DNA from: Parvimonas micra
GTDB taxonomy: Bacteria > Bacillota > Clostridia > Tissierellales > Peptoniphilaceae
NCBI RefSeq assembly: GCF_021300775.1
Contig: NZ_JAJTJP010000001.1
Coordinates: 248,001-312,000 of the forward strand
Direction: 5' to 3'
Length of the DNA: 64,000 nt
Shown here: one piece after another, positions 9,201 to 18,316 of the stretch
How positions within the stretch are numbered: the first letter of the stretch is position 1
Layout of the letters: the number at the start of each line of letters is the position of its first letter
Made by a program: the position numbers and the translations under genes
Notes under the pieces: generated by a model
Databases searched by the model: none
Seen by the model: only the letters and a program-made list of their open reading frames with translations
What the model was told of the DNA's origin: nothing

Positions 9201-9740
9201 ATGTCAAGAATTGGATTAAAACCAATTGTTGTTCCTGCTGGAGTTGAGGTAATTTTAGGTGAAGAAAACTTCGTTGAAGTAAAAGGACCTAAAGGAAAAT
9301 TAGCTCAAAAATTAAGCAGTGAAATGAACATTAAAATAGAAGGAGATACAATTAGTATAGAACGTCCTTCTGAAATAAAAAGACATAAATCACTTCATGG
9401 TTTAACAAGAACTCTTCTTGCTAACATGATTGAAGGTGTTTCAAAGGGATTTACTAAAACTTTGATTATAGAAGGAACTGGATATAGAGCAGCAAAAGCT
9501 GGAAATAAATTAACTTTAAACTTAGGATATTCTCATCCAATTGAAGTTTTAGATCCAGAAGGTATAACTGTAGAAGTTCCTGAACCAACTAAGATAGTGA
9601 TTAATGGTATAGATAAACAAAAACTTGGAAACTTTGCGGCTAATATTCGTGCTCATAGAAGACCTGAACCATACAAAGGTAAGGGTGTAAGATATGAAGG
9701 AGAATATATCAGACGTAAAGTTGGTAAGACTGGTAAATAG
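9201..9740 (+). CDS. rplF: Ribosomal protein L6 (uL6)
   Basis: 179 residues: [17 protein letters not shown] at the start, [21 protein letters not shown] in the middle, and the C-terminal [20 protein letters not shown] signature near the sarcin-ricin loop. AAGGAGGT precedes ATG 9201. It follows rpsH after 34 bases. Confidence 0.97.
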   Translation: MSRIGLKPIVVPAGVEVILGEENFVEVKGPKGKLAQKLSSEMNIKIEGDTISIERPSEIKRHKSLHGLTRTLLANMIEGVSKGFTKTLIIEGTGYRAAKAGNKLTLNLGYSHPIEVLDPEGITVEVPEPTKIVINGIDKQKLGNFAANIRAHRRPEPYKGKGVRYEGEYIRRKVGKTGK

Positions 9741-9756
9741 GAAGGAGTGAAATTTA

Positions 9757-10122
9757 ATGTTAAAGCAAATTAGCAAAAATGAAAATAGAAAAGCAAGACA
9801 TGCTAGAGTAAGAAAAAAAGTTTCTGGAACTCCTGAAAAACCAAGATTAAATTTATATAGAAGTAATACTAATATATATGCTCAAATTATAGACGATACT
9901 AAGGGCGTAACTTTAGTTTCAGCTTCAACATTAGATAAAGAATTTGCTTCATTAGAATCAAAATCTAATAAAGAAGCTGCTAAAGCTGTTGGTCTAGCAA
10001 TTGGTAAAAAAGCTGTTGAAAAAGGCATTACAGAAGTAGTTTTTGATAGAAGTGGTTATTTATATCACGGAAAAGTTAAAGAATTAGCTGAAGGTGCCAG
10101 AGAAGCTGGACTTAAATTTTAG
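9757..10122 (+). CDS. rplR: Ribosomal protein L18 (uL18)
   Basis: 121 residues. [30 protein letters not shown]-type sequence and a C-terminal [24 protein letters not shown] are diagnostic. L18 binds 5S rRNA together with L5. GAAGGAG lies 9 bases before ATG 9757. Confidence 0.96.
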   Translation: MLKQISKNENRKARHARVRKKVSGTPEKPRLNLYRSNTNIYAQIIDDTKGVTLVSASTLDKEFASLESKSNKEAAKAVGLAIGKKAVEKGITEVVFDRSGYLYHGKVKELAEGAREAGLKF

Positions 10123-10139
10123 TATCAGGAGGGTAATTA

Positions 10140-10646
10140 ATGGAACTTTTAATTAAAGAAGTAGAAGGATTAGAATTAGAAGAAAGAGTAGTTGCCATCA
10201 ACCGTGTTACTAAAGTAGTAAAAGGTGGTAGAAACTTTAGATTTAGCGCTCTTGTAGTAGTTGGAGATGGAAATGGACATGTTGGAGTAGGTGTTGGTAA
10301 AGCACTTGAAGTTCCTGAAGCTATCAGAAAAGGTGTACAAGATGCTAAAAAACATGTTATCAGAGTACCTCTTGTAAACACTACAATTCCTCATGAAATT
10401 GTTGGAGTTTTTGGAGCTGGTAGAGTTTTATTAAAACCTGCTGGAGCTGGTACTGGAGTTATCGCGGGTGGTCCTGTTCGTGCGGTTTGTGAACTTGCAG
10501 GAATTAAAGATGTTAGAAGTAAATCTTTAGGAACTACAAATGCTAGAAATATAGTTAATGCAACTATGGAAGGGTTAAAGAATCTTAAGAGAGCTGAAGA
10601 TATAGCTAAATTAAGAGGAAAATCCGTAGAAGAAATATTAGGTTAA
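10140..10646 (+). CDS. rpsE: Ribosomal protein S5 (uS5)
   Basis: 168 residues. The N-terminal double-stranded RNA-binding-like domain contains [22 protein letters not shown]. The second half has [21 protein letters not shown], the conserved S5 core. S5 lies at the mRNA entry and affects decoding fidelity. CAGGAGGG precedes ATG 10140. Confidence 0.97.
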   Translation: MELLIKEVEGLELEERVVAINRVTKVVKGGRNFRFSALVVVGDGNGHVGVGVGKALEVPEAIRKGVQDAKKHVIRVPLVNTTIPHEIVGVFGAGRVLLKPAGAGTGVIAGGPVRAVCELAGIKDVRSKSLGTTNARNIVNATMEGLKNLKRAEDIAKLRGKSVEEILG

Positions 10647-10660
10647 GGGGGGCTTTTAAA

Positions 10661-10840
10661 ATGGCAAAGCTCAAAATAACACTTAAAAAGAGTAAAATCG
10701 GTAGAATACAAAAACATATTAAAAATGTTGAAGCTTTAGGTTTAAAAAAAGTTGGTCAAACAGTTGTTAAGGAAGATACTCCATCAATTAGAGGTATGAT
10801 CAATCAAATAAGTTTTATGCTTGAAGTTGAAGAAATTTAA
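10661..10840 (+). CDS. rpmD: Ribosomal protein L30 (uL30)
   Basis: 59 residues, read directly from ATG 10661 to TAA 10838-10840. It begins [19 protein letters not shown] and contains [20 protein letters not shown], both diagnostic for L30. GGGGGG at 10647-10652 serves as a G-rich ribosome binding site with 8-base spacing. It sits between rpsE and rplO as expected. The stop overlaps the next ribosome binding site. Confidence 0.95.
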   Translation: MAKLKITLKKSKIGRIQKHIKNVEALGLKKVGQTVVKEDTPSIRGMINQISFMLEVEEI

Positions 10841-10853
10841 GGAGGTATAAAGC

Positions 10854-11303
10854 GTGAAGTTACATGATTTAAGACCTGCTGAAGGTGGAGGCTCAAAAGC
10901 AAGAAAAAGACTTGGTAGAGGTTACGGTTCTGGGCTAGGTAAGTACGGCGGTAAAGGACGTGACGGCCAAAATTCAAGATCAGGCGGAGGAGTAAGACCT
11001 GGATTTGAAGGTGGACAAATGCCACTATTTAGAAGACTTCCAAAAAGAGGTTTTACTAATATTTTTGCTAAACAATATGCAGAAGTAAATGTAGAACAAT
11101 TAAATATTTTTGAAGATGGTACAGAAGTTACTGAAGAATTAATATTTGAAGTTAATTTAGCTAAAAGAGCTAAAGCAAAAGATGGTGTTAAGATTTTAGG
11201 TAATGGAGAATTAACTAAGAAATTAACTGTATCTTGCAGTAAATTTACTAAGAGTGCTATCGAAAAAATAGAAAGCACTGGAGGAAAGGTAGAGGTGATC
11301 TAA
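10854..11303 (+). CDS. rplO: Ribosomal protein L15 (uL15)
   Basis: 149 residues starting at GTG 10854 ([19 protein letters not shown]), with AAGGAGGT at 10839-10846. The glycine/arginine-rich N-terminal third ([19 protein letters not shown]) and [17 protein letters not shown] are canonical. The stop TAA 11301-11303 is separated from the secY ATG by one base, so the two are likely coupled. Confidence 0.96.
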   Translation: MKLHDLRPAEGGGSKARKRLGRGYGSGLGKYGGKGRDGQNSRSGGGVRPGFEGGQMPLFRRLPKRGFTNIFAKQYAEVNVEQLNIFEDGTEVTEELIFEVNLAKRAKAKDGVKILGNGELTKKLTVSCSKFTKSAIEKIESTGGKVEVI

Positions 11304-11304
11304 T

Positions 11305-12582
11305 ATGTTCAAGACTCTATCTAATGCGTGGAGAATAAAAGAAATCAGAAGTAAAATGATTTTTACATTATTGATGATTGTTGTTTATAGACTTGGTAAT
11401 ATAATTCCAATTCCATTTATAGACAAAAAGGTTGTTAGTCAACTTATGAGTTCAAACGCTGGTGGCTTAGTAAATCTATTAGATTTACTTGCCGGAGGTA
11501 GTTTAAAACAAATGAGTGTTTTTGCTCTAAGTATTTATCCTTACATTACAGCATCAATAGTTGTACAACTTCTTACTATTGCATTCCCAAGACTTGGAGA
11601 AATTGCAAGAGATGGTGAAATGGGTAAGAAAAAAGTTGCAAAATATACTAAAATAGGCGCAGTAATACTTGGAATATTTGAAGCTATGGCAATTGCAAAT
11701 GGATTATTTGCTAAAGCTATTGTTGCTAATGGATATATTCAATCAGCATTGATTATTACATCTTTATTAGCAGGCTCAATGTTCTTAGTTTGGTTAGGTG
11801 AAATAATTACAGAAAAAGGAGTAGGTAATGGTATTTCAATTATTATCTTCCTTGGTATTGTTTCAAATTTACCAACACAAATCGGAACTTTTATTTACGG
11901 AATAATAACTGGAACAGTTGGAATTCTTACTATAATAGGTGTAGTACTAGCGGCTATTGCAATAGTTGTAATTGTTGTACTTATAAATGAAGGTGAAAGA
12001 AAAATAACAGTTCAATATGCAAAAAAAGTTGTTGGAAGGAAAATGTATGGCGGACAAGCTACTCATATTCCTGTAAAAGTTAATATGAGCGGTGTAATGC
12101 CAGTAATCTTTGCATCATCTTTATTAGCAATGCCACAAACTCTTTCATTATTATTTTCTGGTGGAACTCCAAATTGGATTAGTTCATACTTAACAGTTGA
12201 AGGTTCAGTTGGTGTGTATGTATATTCAATATTGAATTTTATATTGATAATATTGTTTGGATTCTTTTATTCATCAATTCAATTTAATACTGTTGAATAC
12301 GCAAAAAATTTACAACAATACGGTGGATTTATTCCTGGAATTAGACCTGGAAAACCAACCGGAGAATATTTACAAAAAATATCAAATAGAATTACTTTCT
12401 CAGGTTCTATTATTCTAGCTTTAATTGCTTCAGCGCCAATTGTTATTTCTCGTATAAGTGGAATGAAAATTAACTTTGGTGGAACATCAGTTATAATTAT
12501 AGTTGGTGTAGTAATTGAAACAATGAAGCAAATAGAATCTATGATGTTGATGAGACACTATAAAGGTTTTTTGAATAAATAG
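11305..12582 (+). CDS. secY: Protein translocase subunit SecY
   Basis: 425 residues with the ten-helix SecY pattern. Key motifs are seen: SIYPYITASIVVQLL near residue 75, EGERKITVQYAKK (cytosolic loop 4/5), and NLQQYGGFIPGIRPGKPT (loop 8/9, SecA and ribosome contact). It forms the membrane channel with SecE and SecG. The ribosome binding site (GAGGTG) lies in the end of rplO. Location after rplO is standard. Confidence 0.97.
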   Translation: MFKTLSNAWRIKEIRSKMIFTLLMIVVYRLGNIIPIPFIDKKVVSQLMSSNAGGLVNLLDLLAGGSLKQMSVFALSIYPYITASIVVQLLTIAFPRLGEIARDGEMGKKKVAKYTKIGAVILGIFEAMAIANGLFAKAIVANGYIQSALIITSLLAGSMFLVWLGEIITEKGVGNGISIIIFLGIVSNLPTQIGTFIYGIITGTVGILTIIGVVLAAIAIVVIVVLINEGERKITVQYAKKVVGRKMYGGQATHIPVKVNMSGVMPVIFASSLLAMPQTLSLLFSGGTPNWISSYLTVEGSVGVYVYSILNFILIILFGFFYSSIQFNTVEYAKNLQQYGGFIPGIRPGKPTGEYLQKISNRITFSGSIILALIASAPIVISRISGMKINFGGTSVIIIVGVVIETMKQIESMMLMRHYKGFLNK

Positions 12583-12599
12583 TTTATAGGAGATATAAT

Positions 12600-13241
12600 A
12601 TGAGACTAATTTTGTTAGGGCCCCCGGGAGCCGGAAAGGGAACTCAAGCGTCAAGTATCGTTGCTGAATATGGAATAACTCATATTTCAACAGGAGATAT
12701 ATTTAGACATAATATTAAAAATGAAACAGAACTTGGAAAAAAAGTTAAGTCTTATTTAGACAATGGACAATTAGTTCCAGATGAACTTACTATTGATTTA
12801 GTATGGGATAGACTTTCAAATGATGACTGTAAAAATGGATTCTTATTAGATGGTTTTCCAAGAACAATTAATCAAGCAGAAGCCTTACAAAAAGGCTTGG
12901 AAGAAAGAGGTCTTAAACTAGATAGAGTTATTAATATTGATGTTGATAAAAATATATTAGTAAAAAGACTTTCTGGAAGAAGAGTATGTAAGAATTGTGG
13001 AGAAACTTATCATGTTGACAACAAACCAACATCAAAAGATAGTGTTTGTGATAAATGTTCTGGTGAAGTTATTCAAAGAGCGGATGATAATGAAAAAACA
13101 GTTTTAGATCGTATAGAAGTATATGAAAACCAAACTTTTCCACTAATTGATTTTTACAAAAATTTAGGATTGATTTTAACTGTTGATGGTACTTTACCTA
13201 TTGAGGATGTCTTTTCACAAATTAAGGAGTCTCTTTCTTAA
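12600..13241 (+). CDS. adk: Adenylate kinase, zinc-binding LID type
   Basis: 213 residues. It catalyses ATP + AMP to 2 ADP in the cytosol. The P-loop GPPGAGKGT lies at 7-15 and FLLDGFPRT holds the AMP-binding region. The LID carries four cysteines (VCKNC...VCDKC), the zinc-binding Gram-positive form. The P-loop codons GGGCCCCCGGGAGCC are strikingly GC-rich for this genome, an oddity with no evident meaning. In most relatives map follows adk; here it is absent and a KOW gene comes next. Confidence 0.97.
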   Translation: MRLILLGPPGAGKGTQASSIVAEYGITHISTGDIFRHNIKNETELGKKVKSYLDNGQLVPDELTIDLVWDRLSNDDCKNGFLLDGFPRTINQAEALQKGLEERGLKLDRVINIDVDKNILVKRLSGRRVCKNCGETYHVDNKPTSKDSVCDKCSGEVIQRADDNEKTVLDRIEVYENQTFPLIDFYKNLGLILTVDGTLPIEDVFSQIKESLS

Positions 13242-13268
13242 AATGTCAATCATTTTGGAGAGTATACT

Positions 13269-13550
13269 ATGGATCTAAATTTTGATTTTAAAGTAGGTCA
13301 GGTTGTAAAATCACTTAAGGGCCGGGACAAGGGCGAAGTAATGATCATAGTTGAGGTAATTAGTTCATCATTAGTAAAAATTGCTAATGGTAGTAACAGA
13401 CCTCTTTCTAAACCTAAACTTAAAAAGTCAAAGCATTTGCAAATTTATAATGACGTGCTTAAAGATTTTAGTTTGAATCCATTATCATTTAATGATTCTA
13501 ATTTGAGAAAATTATTAAAATCATATATACAAGATAATGTAGAAAAATAG
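13269..13550 (+). CDS. KOW-domain RNA-binding protein (L14e-like)
   Basis: 93 residues. The N-terminal half (KVGQVVKSLKGRDKGEVMIIVEV, residues 8-30) is a KOW/SH3-like motif as in eukaryotic L14e/L27e-type proteins, followed by RPLSKPKLKKSKHLQ. The last 35 residues are variable. Clostridial relatives carry such a gene between adk/map and infA, where it probably binds rRNA or the ribosome; its exact role is unknown to me. TTTGGAGAG precedes ATG 13269. Confidence 0.85.
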   Translation: MDLNFDFKVGQVVKSLKGRDKGEVMIIVEVISSSLVKIANGSNRPLSKPKLKKSKHLQIYNDVLKDFSLNPLSFNDSNLRKLLKSYIQDNVEK

Positions 13551-13562
13551 GAGGTTCTTTAA

Positions 13563-13781
13563 ATGTCCAAAAAGGATGTTATAGAAGTTGAAGGAACTGT
13601 TATTGAAGCTATGCCGAATACTATATTCAAGGTTAAACTTGCAAATGGTCATGAAATAACAGCTCATATATCAGGAAAATTAAGAATGAATTATATAAGA
13701 ATTCTTCCAGGTGATAAGGTATTGGTTGAACTTTCACCTTATGACTTAACAAAAGGAAGAATAACTTGGCGAAACAAGTAG
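13563..13781 (+). CDS. infA: Translation initiation factor IF-1
   Basis: 72 residues, the exact family length. [19 protein letters not shown] at the start, then [19 protein letters not shown]: the IF-1 OB fold. IF-1 binds the 30S A site. AGGAGG is 7 bases before ATG 13563. Confidence 0.97.
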   Translation: MSKKDVIEVEGTVIEAMPNTIFKVKLANGHEITAHISGKLRMNYIRILPGDKVLVELSPYDLTKGRITWRNK

Positions 13782-13797
13782 CATAGGAGGGACTTAA

Positions 13798-13911
13798 ATG
13801 AAAGTAAGACCATCAGTAAAGAAAATGTGCGAAAAATGTAAAATCATCAGAAGAAAAGGTAGAGTAATGGTGATTTGTGAAAATCCAAAGCACAAACAAA
13901 AACAAGGTTAA
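13798..13911 (+). CDS. rpmJ: Ribosomal protein L36 (bL36), zinc form
   Basis: 37 residues, read directly from ATG 13798 to TAA 13909-13911. [19 protein letters not shown] begins the protein. Zinc ligands C11, C14, C27 and H32 are all present, so this is the zinc-binding form, unlike S14 in the same operon. AGGAGGG lies 7 bases before the ATG. Confidence 0.96.
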   Translation: MKVRPSVKKMCEKCKIIRRKGRVMVICENPKHKQKQG

Positions 13912-13934
13912 TGAAGATGGAGGTGTAGGTAACA

Positions 13935-14303
13935 GTGGCAAGAATTGTAGGTGTCGACTTACCAAGAGAAAAAAGGGTAGAAATAGGTTTGACTTATATC
14001 TATGGTATAGGTAGAAAGACTTCAAATGATATTCTTAGAAATGCTGGAATCAATCCAGATACAAGAGTTAAAGATTTAACTGAAGCTGAAGTTGCTTTAA
14101 TAAGAGCTGAAATAGATAAATATCTTGTTGAAGGTGATTTACGTAGAGAAATCGCTATGAATATTAAGAGATTAAGAGAAATTAACTGTTACAGAGGAAT
14201 CAGACATAGAAGAGGTTTACCTGTAAGAGGACAAAATACTAAAAATAATGCCAGAACTAGAAAAGGTCCAAAGAAAGTTTCTGGAACAAAAAAAGGTAAA
14301 TAA
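13935..14303 (+). CDS. rpsM: Ribosomal protein S13 (uS13)
   Basis: 122 residues from GTG 13935 ([19 protein letters not shown]), with GGAGGT at 13919-13924. [21 protein letters not shown] near the C-terminus is the conserved S13 tail that contacts P-site tRNA. It follows rpmJ after 23 bases. Another non-ATG start among the ribosomal genes. Confidence 0.96.
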   Translation: MARIVGVDLPREKRVEIGLTYIYGIGRKTSNDILRNAGINPDTRVKDLTEAEVALIRAEIDKYLVEGDLRREIAMNIKRLREINCYRGIRHRRGLPVRGQNTKNNARTRKGPKKVSGTKKGK

Positions 14304-14316
14304 GGAGGGGATTTAA

Positions 14317-14712
14317 TTGGCAATTAAGAAACAAAAAGCTCGTGTTAAGAGAAGAGAGCGTAAAAATATTGAAAAAGGACAAGCTCATATCGTTTCTTCA
14401 TTTAATAACACTATGGTAACTCTAAGTGATTTAAACGGTAATGTAATTTCTTGGGCAAGTGCTGGACAATTAGGTTTTAGAGGATCAAGAAAATCTACTC
14501 CATTTGCTGCACAACAAGCTGCTGAAGAAGCTGCAAAAAAAGCTATGGAACATGGACTAAAAGTTGTAGAAGTTTATGTTAAAGGACCTGGATCAGGTAG
14601 AGAAGCTGCTATCAGATCATTACAAGCTACTGGACTTGAAGTTAGTTTAATTAAGGATGTTACTCCAATTCCACATAATGGTTGTAGACCACCAAAGAGA
14701 AGAAGAGTGTAA
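14317..14712 (+). CDS. rpsK: Ribosomal protein S11 (uS11)
   Basis: 131 residues from TTG 14317, 7 bases after [28 protein letters not shown] and the C-terminal [18 protein letters not shown] are diagnostic. S11 forms part of the 30S platform. In many Firmicutes rpsD (S4) comes next; here it is absent and rpoA follows after 62 bases, as in Bacillus. Confidence 0.96.
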   Translation: MAIKKQKARVKRRERKNIEKGQAHIVSSFNNTMVTLSDLNGNVISWASAGQLGFRGSRKSTPFAAQQAAEEAAKKAMEHGLKVVEVYVKGPGSGREAAIRSLQATGLEVSLIKDVTPIPHNGCRPPKRRRV

Positions 14713-14716
14713 TTGT

Positions 14717-14742
14717 AAACTTTTAAAAGTATTTAAAAGTTT
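14717..14742 (+). repeat. Perfect AT-rich inverted repeat between rpsK and rpoA
   Basis: AAACTTTTAAA (14717-14727) pairs perfectly with TTTAAAAGTTT (14732-14742) around an AGTA tetraloop. No T-run follows, so it is not a standard terminator. It may be an mRNA processing or stability element. It is part of the longest gap inside the alpha segment. Confidence 0.5.
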
Positions 14743-14752
14743 CAATATGAAT

Positions 14753-14775
14753 TAGACTAAGGAGGATAAAGTCTA
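14753..14775 (+). promoter_or_regulatory. Possible hairpin holding the rpoA ribosome binding site
   Basis: TAGACT (14753-14758) can pair with AGTCTA (14770-14775). This places AAGGAGG in the loop and the first base of the rpoA ATG in the stem. It is only six pairs, so any effect on translation is speculative. Confidence 0.3.
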
Positions 14776-15716
14776 TGACAGAAGATTTAAATACAAATAT
14801 TGAAGTTTTAGATATAGATCTTGAAAAAAACTATGGTAAATTTGCTATTATGCCTCTAGATAGAGGATATGGTACTACATTAGGTAATTCTATGAGAAGA
14901 GTTCTTTTGGGGTCTCTTCCTGGATCTGCCATAGCAACTGTTAAAATTGATGGTGTTGGACATGAGTTTACAACTATTAAAGGTTCAATAGCTGATGTTC
15001 CAGAAATTTTAATTAATATAAAAGGAATTGCATTAAAGAAATTTAATGATGAGCCTGTAGTATTAGAATTAAATGTAAAAGGGCCAAAAGTTGTAACAGC
15101 TGGAGATATTTCTGAAAATCAAAATGTTGAAATAGCTAATAAAGATCATTATATAACAACTCTTAATGAAGAGGGAGAAATCAGAATGGATTTATTAGTC
15201 TTAAATGGTAAAGGCTATAGAGTTAGCGATTTGAATAAAGAATACTGTGATATTAATTCAATAGCAGTTGATTCTTCTTTCTCTCCTGTAAAGAAAGTTA
15301 ACTTTACAGTAGGGAATACTAGAGTTGGACAAAGTATAGATTTTGATAAACTTGAAATTGAAGTTTGGACAAATGGAACTATAACTCCACAAGAAGCTCT
15401 TTCAACAGGTGCTGGAATTTTTATAGATTACTTAAGTCTATTTAGATCACTACCAGACATTAACCTTGATAATTCAAGTATAAAAGATGGTAAAAATTTA
15501 GACACTAATAGTGTTTTATCAAAGAGTGTTGAAGAATTAGATTTATCCCTTAGAAGTTTTAACTGTTTGAAAAGAGCAAATCTTGATACAGTTAAAGACA
15601 TTATTTCTCAAGATATAGAACAACTAAAGAAAATTAAAAACTTTGGTAAGAAGTCTGTAGAAGAAGTAATAGATAAAATTCACGAATTAGGTTTAAAATT
15701 TTTAGATGAAGAATAA
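14775..15716 (+). CDS. rpoA: RNA polymerase alpha subunit
   Basis: 313 residues. The N-terminal dimerisation domain has [20 protein letters not shown] near residues 32-50. The C-terminal domain, after a linker near residue 235, has the helix-hairpin-helix [14 protein letters not shown] region that contacts UP elements and activators. AAGGAGG lies 7 bases before ATG 14775. Position between the S11 and L17 genes is standard. Confidence 0.97.
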   Translation: MTEDLNTNIEVLDIDLEKNYGKFAIMPLDRGYGTTLGNSMRRVLLGSLPGSAIATVKIDGVGHEFTTIKGSIADVPEILINIKGIALKKFNDEPVVLELNVKGPKVVTAGDISENQNVEIANKDHYITTLNEEGEIRMDLLVLNGKGYRVSDLNKEYCDINSIAVDSSFSPVKKVNFTVGNTRVGQSIDFDKLEIEVWTNGTITPQEALSTGAGIFIDYLSLFRSLPDINLDNSSIKDGKNLDTNSVLSKSVEELDLSLRSFNCLKRANLDTVKDIISQDIEQLKKIKNFGKKSVEEVIDKIHELGLKFLDEE

Positions 15717-15733
15717 AAAGAGGAGGTAGTACT

Positions 15734-16078
15734 TTGGCTAATTTAAGAAAACTTGGACGTAGAGCAGATCATAGAGATGCAATGCTTAGAAATCAAGTTC
15801 AATCTCTTTTTGAAAATGGAAAGATTGAAACTACGTTAACAAGAGCAAAGGAAACTAGAAGAGTAGCTGAAAAGATGATAACTCTTGGTAAAAAGGGTGA
15901 TCTTCATGCAAGAAGACAAGCCTTAGCTTATATTTACAAGACTGAAACAGTTCATAAGCTATTCGAAGAAATTGCTCCACTTTATAAAGAAAGAAACGGT
16001 GGATATACAAGAATATTAAAGCTAGGACCTAGACAAGGGGACTCAGCTGAAATGGCGATTTTAGAATTAGTTAAATAA
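15734..16078 (+). CDS. rplQ: Ribosomal protein L17 (bL17)
   Basis: 114 residues from TTG 15734, 8 bases after GGAGGT. It starts [21 protein letters not shown] and contains [22 protein letters not shown], both diagnostic. It is the last gene of the superoperon. The ECF transporter genes, truA, rplM and rpsI that follow in Bacillus are not found here. Confidence 0.96.
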   Translation: MANLRKLGRRADHRDAMLRNQVQSLFENGKIETTLTRAKETRRVAEKMITLGKKGDLHARRQALAYIYKTETVHKLFEEIAPLYKERNGGYTRILKLGPRQGDSAEMAILELVK

Positions 16079-16118
16079 TTTGCTTAAAAACTAATATTAG
16101 ATTTTAATATAAAATTAT

Positions 16119-16152
16119 AAAAAGACACTGATTAAACAGTGTCTTTTTTATT
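16119..16152. terminator. Terminator ending the ribosomal superoperon
   Basis: A 12-bp stem pairs 16119-16130 (AAAAAGACACTG) with 16137-16148 around the six-base loop ATTAAA, with T-runs on the + strand and A-runs at the other side. It can therefore end both rplQ transcription and the convergent oxidoreductase gene. Confidence 0.9.
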
Positions 16153-16167
16153 TTTAAAAATGAAAAA

Positions 16168-18303
16168 CTATTGTTTTTTACGTACATTACAAAGTAAGTT
16201 TTTAAAGCATGGAAATCCTGATATAATATCAATATTATTATTATCAGTTAATGAATTCACGTTTGCCTTACTCCATTCTTTGCTTTGATATGGAGATCCT
16301 CCTCCTATGTTAACTTCTAAATCTCCTTTTTGAATTTTGTCAGTAACTTTTGCATACATTTCTATACATCCTCTTGAATTATAAATTTCAATACAGTCAC
16401 CATCTGAAATATCTCTATCGAAAGCATCAATAGGATTAATTAAAACTTCTGGTTTTGGTTGGAAATTTAATAATCCTTGTATATTTAAATGTTGTGTTCT
16501 AAACGTTGATTTTATTCTTGAGCCAGTATTTAGTATTAATGGATATTTTTCAAACAAATCTGGGGTATTTATTTGACTTTCTTCTGCATTTATATACTTT
16601 GGAAGTGGTTCATATCCATAAGATTTTAGAAGAGTTGAGTATATTTCAAATTTTCCAGTTGGTGTTGGGAATCCTATTATACCATTAGGTGTTAATAATC
16701 CTTTTTTATATTTTTCATATTGAAATTCAACTGAATTTTTTGGAAAATAATAAACACCATCTTTTTTTAGAGCATCTAATATTTCTGGAGTATTATAAAA
16801 TGAAAATTCCAATAGTTCTTGATCATTTTTTGGATATTGTTCTCCAAAACCTAATTCCTCAGCAATTAATTGTAAGATATAGATATTAGATTTTGATTCT
16901 CCAATAGGTTCTATTACTCTTTCTCTTTTTTCAACTCTATCTGGATATATTACAAAACTCTCATCTTCATAATAAGTTGTAGCTGGAAGAACAACATCAG
17001 CATATAAAGAATCTTTTGTTAGAAATCTATCTACATTTACAAAGAAGTCTAAATTTAATAGTGCTTTTTCAAATAATTCTGAGTTTGGATAGTTATTTGT
17101 TATTGCAGCACCAACATTTAATAGTCCTTTTATTTCGTAAGGTTCCTTACTCAAAACTGCTTTAGGAAACATCATAAATTGTGGTTGAGAAAGAAGTTTT
17201 ATAAAAAGTGGGAATTCTTTTTCTCCAATCATTCTTAAATGCATATCTTTAATATTTGGAGTTTTAACTCTATCATACATATTTTTTGTTTTTGGCTTAA
17301 TTAGAAGCCCACCTTTAACATCTAAATTTTTAGACAGAGCCCATAGAGTATATAAACTTCTTATTGTTTGAACCCCAGAATTTGAATATTCAAGTCCAGT
17401 ATAAGTTATTAATGCAGCAGGTTCATTTGTAATAAGTTTTGCAAATTTGATAAAATTATCTTCGCTAATATTTGTCATCTTAATACAGGAACCAATAGAA
17501 AAATCTTTAATATATTCTAAAAAGTCTTTTTTACCATAAGTGTATTTTTCTAAGAATTCTTTATCTAACATATTATTATTAAACATATAATTTAATAATG
17601 ATAATATAAAATATCCATCAGTTCCAGATTTAATTGGTATGTATAAATCAGCAATTTCGGCAATATCACATTTATAATGGTCTATAACAATAATTTTACA
17701 GCCTCTTCTTTTTGCTTTTAATATTCTATCATATTTAAATGGGGGAGAATCTGTTTTTGGATTTGTTCCCCAAATAACAAGGAGATTTGTGTTTTCAATA
17801 TCAGGTTCCAACCATGTTGCAGGGAATCCCATTGTTGTTATTGGGGCAAAAACACCATAACTTACATAACAAAGAGAACCTACACTACTATTATTTAGTG
17901 ATCCTATTGGAGAAAAAAATCCGCCAGGTGCTTTGCCGGGAGATTTTACATGGACATAATCATCTGTACTATATTCAAATCCGCCTCTACCAACATGACT
18001 CATAAGAGCATGAGGACCATTTGATTTAATAATTCTATTAAAATTTTCTCCTATATACTTAATAGCTTCGTCCCAACTAGCTTCTCTAAATTTACCTTCA
18101 CCTTTTTTTCCAACTCTAATAAGAGGTTTTTTTAGTCTATCATTAGAATTTACAATCTCATCTGAATATAATCCTCTTAAGCAAATTGCAGATGGTTTTT
18201 TTTCGCCAGAAGGTTTAATATTTTTAATATGTCCATCTATTAATTCAATTTCAACTTGGCAATCTCCAGGACAAATTCCGCAAATGCAATTTTTCTTAGT
18301 CAA
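16168..18303 (-). CDS. Molybdopterin (Mo/W) oxidoreductase, DMSO reductase family
   Basis: 711 residues, minus strand, TTG start at 18303 with AAAGGAG upstream. N-terminal cysteines C8, C11, C15 and C41 match the [4Fe-4S] motif of the family. GSLNNSSVGSLCYVSYG near residues 130-147 is the region of the metal ligand; the cysteine there is the likely Mo/W ligand. LLVIWGTNPKTDSPP and the C-terminal molydopterin dinucleotide-binding domain follow. No Tat signal is seen, so the enzyme is probably cytoplasmic. The substrate cannot be told: thiosulfate/polysulfide reductase-like, formate dehydrogenase-like and non-redox members share this layout. No electron-transfer subunit is adjacent. It is downstream of a lipoprotein gene with a 13-base gap. 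Confidence 0.85.
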   Translation of the reverse strand: MTKKNCICGICPGDCQVEIELIDGHIKNIKPSGEKKPSAICLRGLYSDEIVNSNDRLKKPLIRVGKKGEGKFREASWDEAIKYIGENFNRIIKSNGPHALMSHVGRGGFEYSTDDYVHVKSPGKAPGGFFSPIGSLNNSSVGSLCYVSYGVFAPITTMGFPATWLEPDIENTNLLVIWGTNPKTDSPPFKYDRILKAKRRGCKIIVIDHYKCDIAEIADLYIPIKSGTDGYFILSLLNYMFNNNMLDKEFLEKYTYGKKDFLEYIKDFSIGSCIKMTNISEDNFIKFAKLITNEPAALITYTGLEYSNSGVQTIRSLYTLWALSKNLDVKGGLLIKPKTKNMYDRVKTPNIKDMHLRMIGEKEFPLFIKLLSQPQFMMFPKAVLSKEPYEIKGLLNVGAAITNNYPNSELFEKALLNLDFFVNVDRFLTKDSLYADVVLPATTYYEDESFVIYPDRVEKRERVIEPIGESKSNIYILQLIAEELGFGEQYPKNDQELLEFSFYNTPEILDALKKDGVYYFPKNSVEFQYEKYKKGLLTPNGIIGFPTPTGKFEIYSTLLKSYGYEPLPKYINAEESQINTPDLFEKYPLILNTGSRIKSTFRTQHLNIQGLLNFQPKPEVLINPIDAFDRDISDGDCIEIYNSRGCIEMYAKVTDKIQKGDLEVNIGGGSPYQSKEWSKANVNSLTDNNNIDIISGFPCFKNLLCNVRKKQ

Positions 18304-18316
18304 AATATTATCTCCT

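Noticed and set aside
10837-11278. Two minus-strand frames of 62 and 118 codons
   Set aside because: They lie opposite rplO, use no family motif and have no ribosome binding site; they are shadows of the + strand gene.
12619-12640. GC-rich patch in the adk P-loop
   Set aside because: It encodes the required GPPGAGKG residues in frame; unusual codons alone do not support an insertion or assembly fault.
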